Below, one piece after another: positions 24,822 through 33,325 of a DNA stretch of 35,305 nt (the stretch's first letter is position 1; every line of letters starts with the position of its first letter). The translations under genes and the position numbers were made by a program. Source of the stretch: Photorhabdus australis DSM 17609 (GTDB taxonomy: Bacteria > Pseudomonadota > Gammaproteobacteria > Enterobacterales > Enterobacteriaceae); contig NZ_JONO01000050.1 of the NCBI RefSeq assembly GCF_000711895.1, positions 1 through 35,305 on the forward strand, in the 5' to 3' direction. The notes below the pieces were generated by a model. The model saw only the letters and a list, made by a program, of their open reading frames with translations, was not told the DNA's origin and did not search any database.

Positions 24822-24879
24822 AGCGAGGATAATGATCTCCATTCCGGATAAAATCAAGCATCTTCAATGATTACGGGTA

Positions 24880-24946
24880 TATACCTGTTATCTTTCAAGT
24901 TGCCTCTTTGTTGGCTGCACTCACTCACCCCGGTCACATCGTTATC
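24880..24946. repeat. ERIC half at the edge of a full ERIC
   Basis: TATACCTGTTATCTTTCAAG..TTGTTGGCTGCACTCAC..CACATCGTTATC, the left half of an ERIC broken at its centre, where a full ERIC begins. Confidence 0.8.
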
Positions 24947-25073
24947 TATACCCTTCATCTTTCAAGCTGCTGCTTTGTTGGCTGCGTTCACTTACCCCAG
25001 TCACATAGTTATCTATGCTCCTGGGGATGCATTCTCTTGCTGCCGCTCTGCAACTTGAAATCTATTGGGTATA
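24947..25073. repeat. ERIC element, full length (127 bp)
   Basis: TATACCCTTCATCTTTCAAG to TTGGGTATA, nearly identical to the 20939-21065 copy. It interrupts the half element at 24880-24946 at a TA dinucleotide. Confidence 0.92.
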
Positions 25074-25106
25074 GATTGTTAATTAATTCGAAATTAGATA
25101 CAGAAT

Positions 25107-26552
25107 CTAATTGATGTCAATAGAATCTAAAATCCCTCTACTCATACTCTTAGCAAAATCCCAATCATATTGTTCATAAACACGAGACAAAGCCATAAAA
25201 TGCGCTCCTGAATAGAACATTTCATATTGAGTATGGCGCGATGCAAACTCAGAACCAATGGCATCCCATACTAATTTCAGCAACTTCACGCGTTCAATAG
25301 GTTCCAATAAAGTTGAATATTGCGTTTTTTCTATTAATCCTCTGATTTCTGGATTTGCGAAGTCAACATAGTTTGACGGTAGCATAATCACACCACCACC
25401 TGAAAGTTTTCTGATATTTTCCATGATCTTTGGATAAATTGATTGCAGCACAACCTGACAAGCATATAGTTGTAATCGATTGGGAATATAGTATTCATTA
25501 TATCGAACTGGGTTATGAAGCAAACCACGAAAGAGTCCTTCCATATTAGTGGCATGACAAGCAAGCTCAGCTAACGACTCACGAACAGCAGGAAACTCAT
25601 TGGTGCCTATGGCTTCGGTAAGCTGATGAGCCAAACCCGATAAGAAATGCAGCTTAACTGCATATCGGGCCATGCCTTGAATATCCATTAAAACATCAGC
25701 AGCAGTTGCCTGAAATTGTCTGCGACACATACCCGTATTTTTATAAACAAAAACTCTTTCCCACGGAACGAAAACATCGTCGAAATAAACCACAGCATCA
25801 TTTTCGTCAAATTGATGCGATAAAGGGGAATCAAATTTATTGCTTCCTATTTCATAGGACTTTCTGGAAAGCGTTTTTATTCCTTTAGTATTCAAAGGCA
25901 ACGCAAAAGATAAAGCATATTGATCATCCACAAACTCCTTAAGTGGATTGAACACACCAACAAAAACTTCTTCTGCAAGGACTGCTGCTGTCCCTAACAT
26001 CTTTGCCCCACGAACAATGATTCCTTGCGGTTTTTCCTCCAGTACACGAAGAGTATGAAATACATTTTTTACATGCTCACTGGGCGTCTTAGCTCTATCA
26101 CCCTGTGGATTGACTAATGTGAAAGTCAAATAAATATCTTTATCACGGGCATATAAATAATAGTTTTTTAACGCCTCGGCCCTGTCCCTGGAGTATTCCT
26201 CAAATACTTCCAGGTGAGTGATCATTCCAGCAAGAGCAGAAGCAACGTGATCCGGGCTTCTACCTAACCAACCACAACTCTGCATTGCCCAAGCATACGA
26301 AGCCTCTCCTCTGGCAATTAATTTCTCTCGAGTATCAGGAAGTTCCCAACTTAAACCGACATTCTTACCACCAGGGATTTCAAACGTCATCCGATCAGCA
26401 TGTTCTGCCTGATAATCATAAAGTGAAGCTACCGTCCTGATTGCATTCCGAAAAGCTGGGTGATCCACGTGATTAGTGATCTTTTCTCCATTCAAAAAAA
26501 CAGTTCTTCCATCACGCAGGCTTTCAATATATTCCTCACCTGTTCTAGACAT
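25107..26552 (-). CDS. HpaB-family FADH2-dependent aromatic monooxygenase
   Basis: A 481-residue protein of the 4-hydroxyphenylacetate 3-monooxygenase large-component family. The opening MSRTGEEYIESLRDGRTVFLNGE is split as usual into TGxEYIESLRD and RxVFLNGE; further features are VDHPAFRNA, YLTFTLVNPQGDRAK, GIIVRGAKMLGTAA, DDVFVPWERVF and GGGVIMLPS. These enzymes hydroxylate phenols using reduced flavin from a separate reductase (HpaC); none is encoded beside it. The gene stands alone with GGAGG 9 bases before its ATG. Besides phenolic catabolism, relatives act in secondary metabolism, so the substrate is not assigned. An ERIC lies 34 bases past its stop. Confidence 0.88.
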   Translation of the reverse strand: MSRTGEEYIESLRDGRTVFLNGEKITNHVDHPAFRNAIRTVASLYDYQAEHADRMTFEIPGGKNVGLSWELPDTREKLIARGEASYAWAMQSCGWLGRSPDHVASALAGMITHLEVFEEYSRDRAEALKNYYLYARDKDIYLTFTLVNPQGDRAKTPSEHVKNVFHTLRVLEEKPQGIIVRGAKMLGTAAVLAEEVFVGVFNPLKEFVDDQYALSFALPLNTKGIKTLSRKSYEIGSNKFDSPLSHQFDENDAVVYFDDVFVPWERVFVYKNTGMCRRQFQATAADVLMDIQGMARYAVKLHFLSGLAHQLTEAIGTNEFPAVRESLAELACHATNMEGLFRGLLHNPVRYNEYYIPNRLQLYACQVVLQSIYPKIMENIRKLSGGGVIMLPSNYVDFANPEIRGLIEKTQYSTLLEPIERVKLLKLVWDAIGSEFASRHTQYEMFYSGAHFMALSRVYEQYDWDFAKSMSRGILDSIDIN

Positions 26553-27107
26553 TAATGACTTCCTCCGAAACGGGATTGACTTTAGGTAAATCGATCTTCA
26601 AAGGTCTAAAAAAATAGAAACATTTAACTCCATACAACCAATACACAACGAAAATGATTCCCACAAGGAACCAGTATGTTTCCGATACATCTGTATATCA
26701 CTAAAATAGTGTAACAGCTTTTTAACGATATAACCTGGTAGTCATTTTAATAAATAAATGACTTTTATATGGTAAAGTCATGATATTATAATTACTATTT
26801 AAACTTTCCTGAAGATATTATTTTCAATATATTATAGTATATATTTAACAACAATGACTTCATAAAAATTTTAATAAATCTTCTTAAATATTCGTGATAT
26901 CTACTGTAACCTTACACATAATCATATTATTCATCGAATTTACTACAAAAAGATACTCTCACTTCTGATTGGTAAATATTTATCGGCTTATAACTCCTTT
27001 AAATTCAGCAAGAAACCCCGTCACAATCTGAATATTTATTTCATTCACATAACCACCGATTTCTGAATAAATATCGGTGGTGGTTTCTATTTTAAAATAA
27101 ACAAGAA
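26553..27107. other. AT-rich intergenic stretch with one terminator hairpin
   Basis: No gene found. At 27053-27080 CCACCGAT pairs with ATCGGTGG around a 12-base loop, flanked by T-rich sequence on the + strand. It lies just past the stop of the gene ending at 27108 and is probably its terminator. The promoter of the monooxygenase gene must be in the right part of 26553-26750, but I cannot fix it. Confidence 0.5.
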
Positions 27108-27728
27108 TTATACATATCTTACTGTTTCTCCATCTAACTTACTTATTAACTGACTAAACATCAGCAAGGTACTGAGCAATAAATAGCGCTGCTCAGAACT
27201 CAAACGCAAATAACGACGACTGGCTGGTAATCGACTGACGACCTCAGACGCTGCAAAATGCTCCACTTCAAACTGCCATTGCCCCTGATGAATACTTAAT
27301 GTGAGATGCCGAAAATCCAGCTCTGCTAACGTTTCACCAATCAAAGGATACTGATTAAGTAAATCAATAATATGTTGTCCAAACTCTGCACCGTGACAAC
27401 AATAATAAATCACTGCCTTTCGCCGAAGTATTCCTTTCACTTTGGCTTTAATAACTATTTTTTCCTTAAATGAAGTGATTCCCTGCAAACGGAAACAGCA
27501 GCTAACAATATAAGCCAAAAACAGTGCTTTCGGCTTTTCATAAACGTCAACCTGCAAGCCATCAGGTAACGTAATCTGCAAACTTTCTGCGGATAAACGC
27601 TCACAACAGTAGGGCGACAAATTCTGTTGCAACCAGTTTAGAGTCATACCAGCCTGATAACCAGAAGGATGACGGGGTTTACTCAACCGCCGCCAAATAC
27701 CATCAATTAATGGAACGAAGTGGCTCAA
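27108..27728 (-). CDS. Hypothetical protein coupled to the APC permease (possibly DUF3156)
   Basis: About 206 residues from a TTG start at 27728, chosen because GGAGG lies exactly 6 bases upstream. A GTG at 27749 is in frame but has no ribosome binding site. The gene overlaps the 3' end of the permease by 26 bases, so translation is coupled. Visible features: SKPRHPSGYQAGMTLNWLQQ, a conserved-looking CC in the middle (SCCFRL, YYCCHG), and HQGQWQFEVEHFAASEVVSRLP; no signal peptide or clear membrane helix. It may belong to the uncharacterised DUF3156 family often found beside amino-acid permeases, but I am unsure of that name. Function unknown; the link to the transporter is strong. Confidence 0.7.
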   Translation of the reverse strand: MSHFVPLIDGIWRRLSKPRHPSGYQAGMTLNWLQQNLSPYCCERLSAESLQITLPDGLQVDVYEKPKALFLAYIVSCCFRLQGITSFKEKIVIKAKVKGILRRKAVIYYCCHGAEFGQHIIDLLNQYPLIGETLAELDFRHLTLSIHQGQWQFEVEHFAASEVVSRLPASRRYLRLSSEQRYLLLSTLLMFSQLISKLDGETVRYV

Positions 27729-29196
27729 GTTGCACCTCCGACAATTCACCCTTAGTAAAAGTATGAGAAAGCACCTGCTCGACGGGTACTGGTTTAAACG
27801 GATTCACACGTTGTACACATAGCGTCCAAAACAGGGCATAACTGGCTGTTAGACCCAGCATAATAGCGAATGGAATATACACATCACCGGGATTCATTCC
27901 CGGAGGTGTGATGTGAATAATCGCCAAAATAATACCCACACTGGAGATAATCTGAGGCAATGGGAAAAACGGTGATTTATAAGCACGATGTAAATCAGGT
28001 CTGCGGATACGCAGCAATATTACTGAACACGTCACCAGTAAATAGGCCACACACCAGGCACATACGGCCGCCAGAACTAAAGGCATAATCCGATTCAAAT
28101 CACCTTGAATAATAAAGGCATGTAAACAGGGGATCATTACCGCAACCAAAATCCCAAATATTGGTGTTTTAAAACGTGGATGCAAATAAGCAAAAATACG
28201 CGGCAATGCGCCATCCAATGCCATACCGTAAAGAATACGTGGTACCGCAGCCATCAAAGTATTAATCGTAGCAGCCCCTGCCAGTAATAACCCGATACCA
28301 ATCCAATACTTACCAAAATCTCCCATCACCTGACCTGCAAACGCAGGTATTGCCATCGGTGTTTCCAACAAACGAACATTATTTTCTACATCGACCAGCA
28401 CATTTTCTACCTGATGACTGATTGCTGCTCCATATAACCCCATACAGAAAGCCACACCACACAAACCCATCATCATTGCCCGCGGAATCACTTTGGCAGA
28501 ATTTTTAATTTCAGGGGCCATTGGCGTAACCAGCTCACAACCAACAAACATAAACATCGCCATACCCACCAGACTCAGTACAGCGAGTGGATCGCTCAGA
28601 TTAAGCTCGTCACCAAACCAACCCTCCAACGGCACAGCAAACGGCATCAATAACCCGCAAATACTGAAAATAACCAAAGTACTCCACATACAGAACGTCA
28701 GTACAATTTCAACTTTACTAAATGCTTCAATGCCCAACGCATTCAATAATCCGAAAGTAATAACCAGCCCAACCCCCACCATCCATGAAGTATTATTACT
28801 TTCCATCACCGTATTAAGGCTGTCAAAATTAACTAATGCCATAATGCCAGACAGGATAGTTTCTGCCGTACCAGCAAAAATATGGACAATTAAATAAGCC
28901 GAAAGCGCACCGGTAATCGCCCAAAACCGCCCCATTCCACAAGAAATATAATCATAGACAGAACCAGATGTCGGCAAAATAGCTGCCGCTTCGGAAAAAG
29001 TTGTCACTTGAGCCTGCATCATGACAAAGCTGATCAGCATTGCCAGTACGAAAGTATCACCACCAATACCAAAACCACTTGTTACAGTCAGAATAACCGG
29101 GCTTGCCATAATTACCCCGACGGAACTTGCTAGTGTAGTAGGAAATCCCACCACACCCTTTTCAATATGCGAAGTCAGTCGCGTTGACATATTCAT
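27703..29196 (-). CDS. APC-superfamily amino acid/amine permease
   Basis: A 497-residue integral membrane protein with about 12 hydrophobic segments. The first helix region GVIMASPVILTVTSGFGIGGDTF and the segment TFSEAAAILPTSGSVYDYIS are typical of amino-acid and polyamine permeases of the APC family. I start at the ATG at 29196 (MNMSTRLTSHIEK) because AGAGGG lies about 6 bases upstream; the ORF extends 14 codons further without support. It is the first gene of an operon with the small overlapping gene and is divergent from a LuxR-type regulator, with an inverted repeat between them. Substrate unknown. Confidence 0.87.
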   Translation of the reverse strand: MNMSTRLTSHIEKGVVGFPTTLASSVGVIMASPVILTVTSGFGIGGDTFVLAMLISFVMMQAQVTTFSEAAAILPTSGSVYDYISCGMGRFWAITGALSAYLIVHIFAGTAETILSGIMALVNFDSLNTVMESNNTSWMVGVGLVITFGLLNALGIEAFSKVEIVLTFCMWSTLVIFSICGLLMPFAVPLEGWFGDELNLSDPLAVLSLVGMAMFMFVGCELVTPMAPEIKNSAKVIPRAMMMGLCGVAFCMGLYGAAISHQVENVLVDVENNVRLLETPMAIPAFAGQVMGDFGKYWIGIGLLLAGAATINTLMAAVPRILYGMALDGALPRIFAYLHPRFKTPIFGILVAVMIPCLHAFIIQGDLNRIMPLVLAAVCAWCVAYLLVTCSVILLRIRRPDLHRAYKSPFFPLPQIISSVGIILAIIHITPPGMNPGDVYIPFAIMLGLTASYALFWTLCVQRVNPFKPVPVEQVLSHTFTKGELSEVQLEPLRSIN

Positions 29197-29642
29197 CATT
29201 TTCCCTCTGTATTCCGGCAATAAAAATAACGTTAACAACTATTCATGTATGAATTTTTTGTAAATTTCATTAGTGATAAATACACTATAGAAAGTGAAGA
29301 TGAATACCGGCCATCGTCCTAAAGGACGATATCTAAAGGGAGGTTAATGGTGTAAAAAATATCGCTAAAAATACCAGAAAATAGAGAATGAAAAACATAA
29401 CCACTTAAATATCAAACAATAAAAAAACACACCAACTGATTAACACATTAAAAAATCACTTCAGAAATGTACCAAAATAGTGTTTTTAATCAGTAACTAT
29501 CACCTTATAAAATTTTATTTATTGCAATCTATGTCACGTTATTAATATGTTTTTTTTGTGTTAATTTCACACTTTAATTACCCTTTTATTAATCATCAAT
29601 ATTAACTTACCCAATTAGATACTATTCTAAGAGAGAACGTTC
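29197..29642. promoter_or_regulatory. Divergent control region, permease operon and LuxR regulator
   Basis: It contains the perfect inverted repeat ATCGTCC-TAAA-GGACGAT (29313-29330). On the - strand TATAGT (29287-29282) could be the -10 of the permease gene, which puts the repeat at about -46, a usual place for an activator. No strong -35 is seen, in keeping with activator dependence. The remainder is AT-rich without genes. Confidence 0.55.
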
Positions 29643-30302
29643 TTGTTTACCTTACCCTCAACCAGCCGTGAAAATACGTTAATCTACAGTTGCCTGAACA
29701 CTATTGCTCATTTAGTTCCTATCTCAGCCGCAGCATTCTATCTGGTGAACGATAAGTTACGCCCTGAGAACTACATTCTGTATGGTATTTCAGATGAAAC
29801 ACACAAGAATTATCTGGCATATTTTCAGCATTTAGATCCACTCAAGCCGGCCAATTATCAACAAAATGATATTAATATAGTTGGCATGGTTCAAAGTACA
29901 CTGACCAAAAATAATAAATACTACTATGAATTCATGCTACCAAATAACATACAAGACATTGCAGAAATATTTATCCGCCAGCACAACCGAATTATTGCTG
30001 GTGTTTCTTTATTAAGAGATACGTCATTTACACCAAAAGATTTTAATCGCCTCAGTACTATCCTGCCATTAATTGAATTAGCCACTAGAGACCTACTTCC
30101 TGAAACACCAACTATTCTGACAGCTAAAGAGCAAGAAATTATTAATTTGGTAAGGGCTGGATCGAGTAATAAGCGTATTGCACAAGTACTCAATATTTCC
30201 CTGTCTACCGTCAAAACCCATTTACGCAATATCTTCATCAAAACTAAAGTGACTAATCGTACCGAACTGGTTTCCAATGGATTTATTACCCGGCACCAGT
30301 GA
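29643..30302 (+). CDS. LuxR-family transcriptional regulator
   Basis: A 219-residue protein with TTG start (no in-frame ATG nearby), preceded by AAGAGAGA about 7 bases upstream. The C-terminal part (158-213) is a typical LuxR/NarL helix-turn-helix: LTAKEQEIINLVRAGSSNKRIA and NISLSTVKTHLRNIF. The N-terminal 150 residues lack the AHL-binding signature I would expect and may be GAF-like. It is divergent from the permease operon and probably controls it. Photorhabdus species have many such LuxR solos. Confidence 0.88.
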   Translation: MFTLPSTSRENTLIYSCLNTIAHLVPISAAAFYLVNDKLRPENYILYGISDETHKNYLAYFQHLDPLKPANYQQNDINIVGMVQSTLTKNNKYYYEFMLPNNIQDIAEIFIRQHNRIIAGVSLLRDTSFTPKDFNRLSTILPLIELATRDLLPETPTILTAKEQEIINLVRAGSSNKRIAQVLNISLSTVKTHLRNIFIKTKVTNRTELVSNGFITRHQ

Positions 30303-30537
30303 TTGGCAGATGTTATAAATTATATATAAAAATAACATGGCTAAATAGCTTTCCAAAATGCAATGGATTGAGCTAGTTTAAATAAGAGGTCTGTCATGGA
30401 TAGCTTTACATGTACAATCAAAATGGTTATGCAAATAAAAGTCAGATGAGGGTGCATATCAAACTAAGGAGGCCATCGGTAAGCTCCAGTCGGCGCTGGC
30501 TTACTGTGGCTATTCGCCTCGATGGATCACAAATAAG
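30303..30537. other. Intergenic stretch with a less AT-rich fragment, unassigned
   Basis: The stretch 30440-30520 is distinctly less AT-rich than its surroundings and reads GKLQSALAYCGYSPRW in one + frame without a start. It may be a leftover of a lost gene. I recognise nothing in it. Confidence 0.3.
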
Positions 30538-30564
30538 ACCGGAAGATATAGCAGAGCTTCCGGT
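30538..30564 (-). terminator. Terminator of the first immunity gene
   Basis: ACCGGAAG pairs with CTTCCGGT around an 11-base loop. On the - strand it is followed by CTTATTTG and lies 18 bases past the stop at 30582. Confidence 0.7.
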
Positions 30565-30581
30565 TTAAAATTTTATTTAAA

Positions 30582-30914
30582 TCAACTTCTCTTTATATCA
30601 AGTAAATAATCAAGTTTTGGTTTCCATATATCTTTCCATTTATTTTCTATATCTATTGAATAATTCTTTATATAGTAATAATCATTCTCATCATGATGAG
30701 ATAGAAAACATTGTTCAATGCAACTAATAACCCATTCTAATAATTGTTTAATTTCAAGATCATTATTATAACTCAAGAAAAATTCAGCAATTTCAATAAA
30801 TTCCGTCATCAAATTCGAGCAAAAAATGGATTCTTCAAATAATGAGTAATAAAATGTTCCCTCAATTAAATCATCCTTATTTTCTAGAAGATGAAGTTTA
30901 ATATTCTCATTCAT
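30582..30914 (-). CDS. Putative immunity protein of an orphan Rhs-type toxin
   Basis: A 110-residue acidic protein starting at 30914 (MNENIKLHLLENKDDLIEG), one base after the toxin stop codon (TGA-T-ATG). A longer ORF to 30977 overlaps the toxin in another frame and is not real. Acidic, mostly helical, no signal peptide (FEESIFCSNLMTEFIEIAEF). I do not recognise a family. The role as immunity protein comes from its position behind a toxin fragment and the shared junction sequence with the second module at 32014-32025. Confidence 0.65.
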   Translation of the reverse strand: MNENIKLHLLENKDDLIEGTFYYSLFEESIFCSNLMTEFIEIAEFFLSYNNDLEIKQLLEWVISCIEQCFLSHHDENDYYYIKNYSIDIENKWKDIWKPKLDYLLDIKRS

Positions 30915-30915
30915 A

Positions 30916-31203
30916 TCAGCAACCTGGCCCTTTTCTTTTTGCTGCTTTAATTGATTTTTTCTCATTATAGGAGCCATCTAAATTGAACACTCCTTTGGAC
31001 TTATCCAATGATGAAAATGTCTCGTAGTGATCTTTGTGAAGATTATCTAAATAAAAATAATCATTTTTCTTAAAAGCTACACCTTCAACTTTTACTTTGT
31101 TTGTAAATTTATAAATTTCAGCCCCTTGAAATTTCTTTCCAGTTGTTTGGGTCGCATCACCAACAATTTCAAGAAAACTCCATCCCCAAGGATTGAAGTG
31201 GTC
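30916..31203 (-). pseudogene. Orphan C-terminal toxin fragment (Rhs/CDI type)
   Basis: A 95-codon open frame without start codon, reading HFNPWGWSFLEIVGDA, then EIYKFTNKVKVEGVAFKK, NDYFYLDNLHKDHYETF and a Lys-rich end. The LDNLHKDHxE(T/V)F..GVxNLDGS pattern occurs at the ends of polymorphic toxins of Rhs, CDI or bacteriocin type; I cannot name the toxin family. Its upstream end is cut at an IS3 remnant, so it no longer has a delivery domain. The immunity gene follows directly. Confidence 0.65.
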
Positions 31204-31626
<423 letters not shown>

Positions 31627-31654
31627 GGGCAGGGACTGAGCGGCTCTAAAAAAG

Positions 31655-31692
31655 AAAAAAGCCGGAAGATCATGAGATCTTTCCGGCTTTTC
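31655..31692. terminator. Bidirectional terminator
   Basis: AAAAAGCCGGAAGATC, loop ATGA, GATCTTTCCGGCTTTT with one bulged base. A-run and T-run flank it, so it serves both the SymE-like fragment (+) and the immunity gene (-). Confidence 0.85.
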
Positions 31693-31694
31693 AC

Positions 31695-32018
31695 TTATTC
31701 TTTTAGAGCAAACATATTTATATCATCCAGAGCATCTTCTACACGGCCAGCGAAGCATGGATATGTTGCTTTTTGTTGTAATGCGGGAATAACTTTGGAC
31801 TCATTAATTTTGGAATAAATACGTGCTATATGTCCCAAACATGTAATTGCCAAACCAGCGATATCTTCATCGCTATTATTAAGTAGCTGCAAACATTTTT
31901 CTTGAATCCATTCGTAATCATCAATATTGAATGTTGAATACAAAATGGCATCCGTTACTATTTGAGTATCATCAGAGTTAAATAATAACTCTAATTCAGG
32001 TTTAGAGTATTCTTTCAT
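31695..32018 (-). CDS. Putative immunity protein with HEAT-like helices
   Basis: A 107-residue protein (MKEYSKPELELLFNSDD at the start) with repeated helix pairs such as DIAGLAITCLGHIARIYSK, resembling HEAT repeats. It begins one base after the stop of the Rhs toxin tip (TGA-T-ATG), the standard arrangement of toxin and immunity gene. A terminator follows within 5 bases of its stop. It should bind and block the adjacent toxin; the family name is not known to me. It is complete and probably still functional. Confidence 0.72.
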   Translation of the reverse strand: MKEYSKPELELLFNSDDTQIVTDAILYSTFNIDDYEWIQEKCLQLLNNSDEDIAGLAITCLGHIARIYSKINESKVIPALQQKATYPCFAGRVEDALDDINMFALKE

Positions 32019-32019
32019 A

Positions 32020-32406
32020 TCAGCACGTTATCTTCCCTTTCTTGTTAACTTTTCCGGCTTTTCTCAATGCGGCTTGTTGATCAGTATGTAACGCATCCCA
32101 GTCTCTAACATGACCGTGGAATAATTCATCACCATTGGATAATGTTCGCGTCTTATCCATTACTACAATTTCATTGTTTTTTGCATCTACACCAACTCTA
32201 CGAGGTGAAGTAGGCTTCACTTGAACTGAGTTATCTAGTGCCGTCTGGCCATGTACCGGAGCCTTGCTTTTTACTGCATTATCAGTTTTACCGTGATAAG
32301 GAGCATCTTCATAGATCCGCTTTGCTAAGCCCAGTGGATCGATCCAACTCATCGGATTAGGGGCATAGGTATATAAGTTCAGGCCCCCTGCCAGCCCCAT
32401 CGGATC
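32020..32406 (-). pseudogene. Rhs C-terminal tip with nuclease-like toxin domain (5' truncated)
   Basis: The frame opens after a stop at 32409-32407 and reads DPMGLAGGLNLYTYAPNP then MSWIDPLGLAKR, the end of an Rhs core repeat region and the DPLGL border where variable toxins begin. The toxin part has APYHGKTDNAV, SPRRVGVDAKNNEIVV and ELFHGHVRDWDAL, similar to domains I remember as polymorphic toxin type 17. The Rhs body is missing: homology starts abruptly at the border with the GC-rich element. Without its Rhs cage it is a toxin tip reservoir rather than a secreted effector. The ATG at 32400 is internal to the old frame. Confidence 0.75.
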
Positions 32407-33325
32407 TTAGGGACTATCCCGACACGACCATACTTTTTGACCGGGATTTTTTCTTTAATAACAACCTGTTAAAGAGCCACTTTGTCCCACCGCACTTACC
32501 GCCGTGAACCCAAAACCCCGATGTGCACTTTGCCGATGTTAGCGCACTTTTCCCCCGACGTCATAATCGGGTTTCGCCCCGCTTTGTCTGCCCGAACCGG
32601 GTTTTCTCGGGAACCCGCGACGGCGGGGCAGCTTGCCTGCGCCGCTGACGCGGGTTGGCCGGGTGCGGGCTGGCGAAGCCCGCAGGTCAAGCTGTTCAGC
32701 AGGGAAGCCCCTCTGGGGCTGCACGGGGCGGAGATGGCGAGCACGGGAACGAGCAACGGAGTGCAGCGCAGTGCGAGCCGCGCGCAGCCAGTGCAGCGGG
32801 GTTGGGGCGGGGGGAATAAACTGCGGCCAGCCTGCTGGCCTGCCTTCCGGGTGGTTGACCTTGACGGCCTGACCGACAATGGCTTCAGGCGGGTTTGGGC
32901 ACCGGAGCCGCCAGGGAGGGCGGCGACTGCGGCGGTGGGTTTTAGCATTGTGGCTGACAGCAGCGGGCGCAGCCCGGTGCGCTTCTGGGGCTAAGAAGCT
33001 CAACCCGGCGGCCAGCCGCGCACCGTTGTTGAGGTGGCCGCGCAGCGCCCATGGGTGGGCGGCGCCGACATAATGTTTGTTAAGCGAGGTGGGCCGTTCA
33101 GGCCCATGTTGCTTAATGCAACATTATGTTGAATGGCGGCTGACCGGCAACGAGGGTCACAGAGAACGCCGATGTTCAGCGCCGGGCGGCCGGCATTTAC
33201 TGCCGGGCACGCCGGAGGTAGGGAGGCAGTCTGTGCGCAGGGACGCGCGCAGTCTGCCTTTCACCTTTCCCACGCGATTAACAGAGAACCTGCTAACTTT
33301 CGAACTGTCCAACCGCGCTGTGGTT
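32407..33325. other. GC-rich segment without convincing genes, structured
   Basis: Base composition jumps here from AT-rich to strongly GC-rich. Long ORFs exist in several frames of both strands, as expected by chance at such composition; none has a ribosome binding site and known family motifs that I see. Several compact hairpins are visible, for example GCGGGCT-GGCGA-AGCCCGC near 32666-32684 and AGCCCC-TCT-GGGGCT near 32706-32720, so a structured RNA is possible. It replaces the missing Rhs body. Confidence 0.5.
33058..33137. other. Imperfect inverted repeat resembling an attC or dif-type recombination site
   Basis: CATAATGTTTGTTAAGC (33069-33085) and GCTTAATGCAACATTATG (33111-33128) face each other around TGGGCC-GTTCA-GGCCCA (33090-33106). 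GTTAAGC (33079-33085) and GTTGAAT (33128-33134) both fit the integron core GTTRRRY. TTATGTTGAAT (33124-33134) matches the XerD arm of E. coli dif in 10 of 11 positions. It lies 190 bases past the recombinase gene end. Site function is inferred. Confidence 0.5.

Noticed and set aside
33058-33137. Interpreting the inverted repeat as a canonical integron attC
   Set aside because: The 5' RYYYAAC box is not present in the proper place and the recombinase lies at the wrong side and is not a recognisable IntI, so it is reported only as attC/dif-like.
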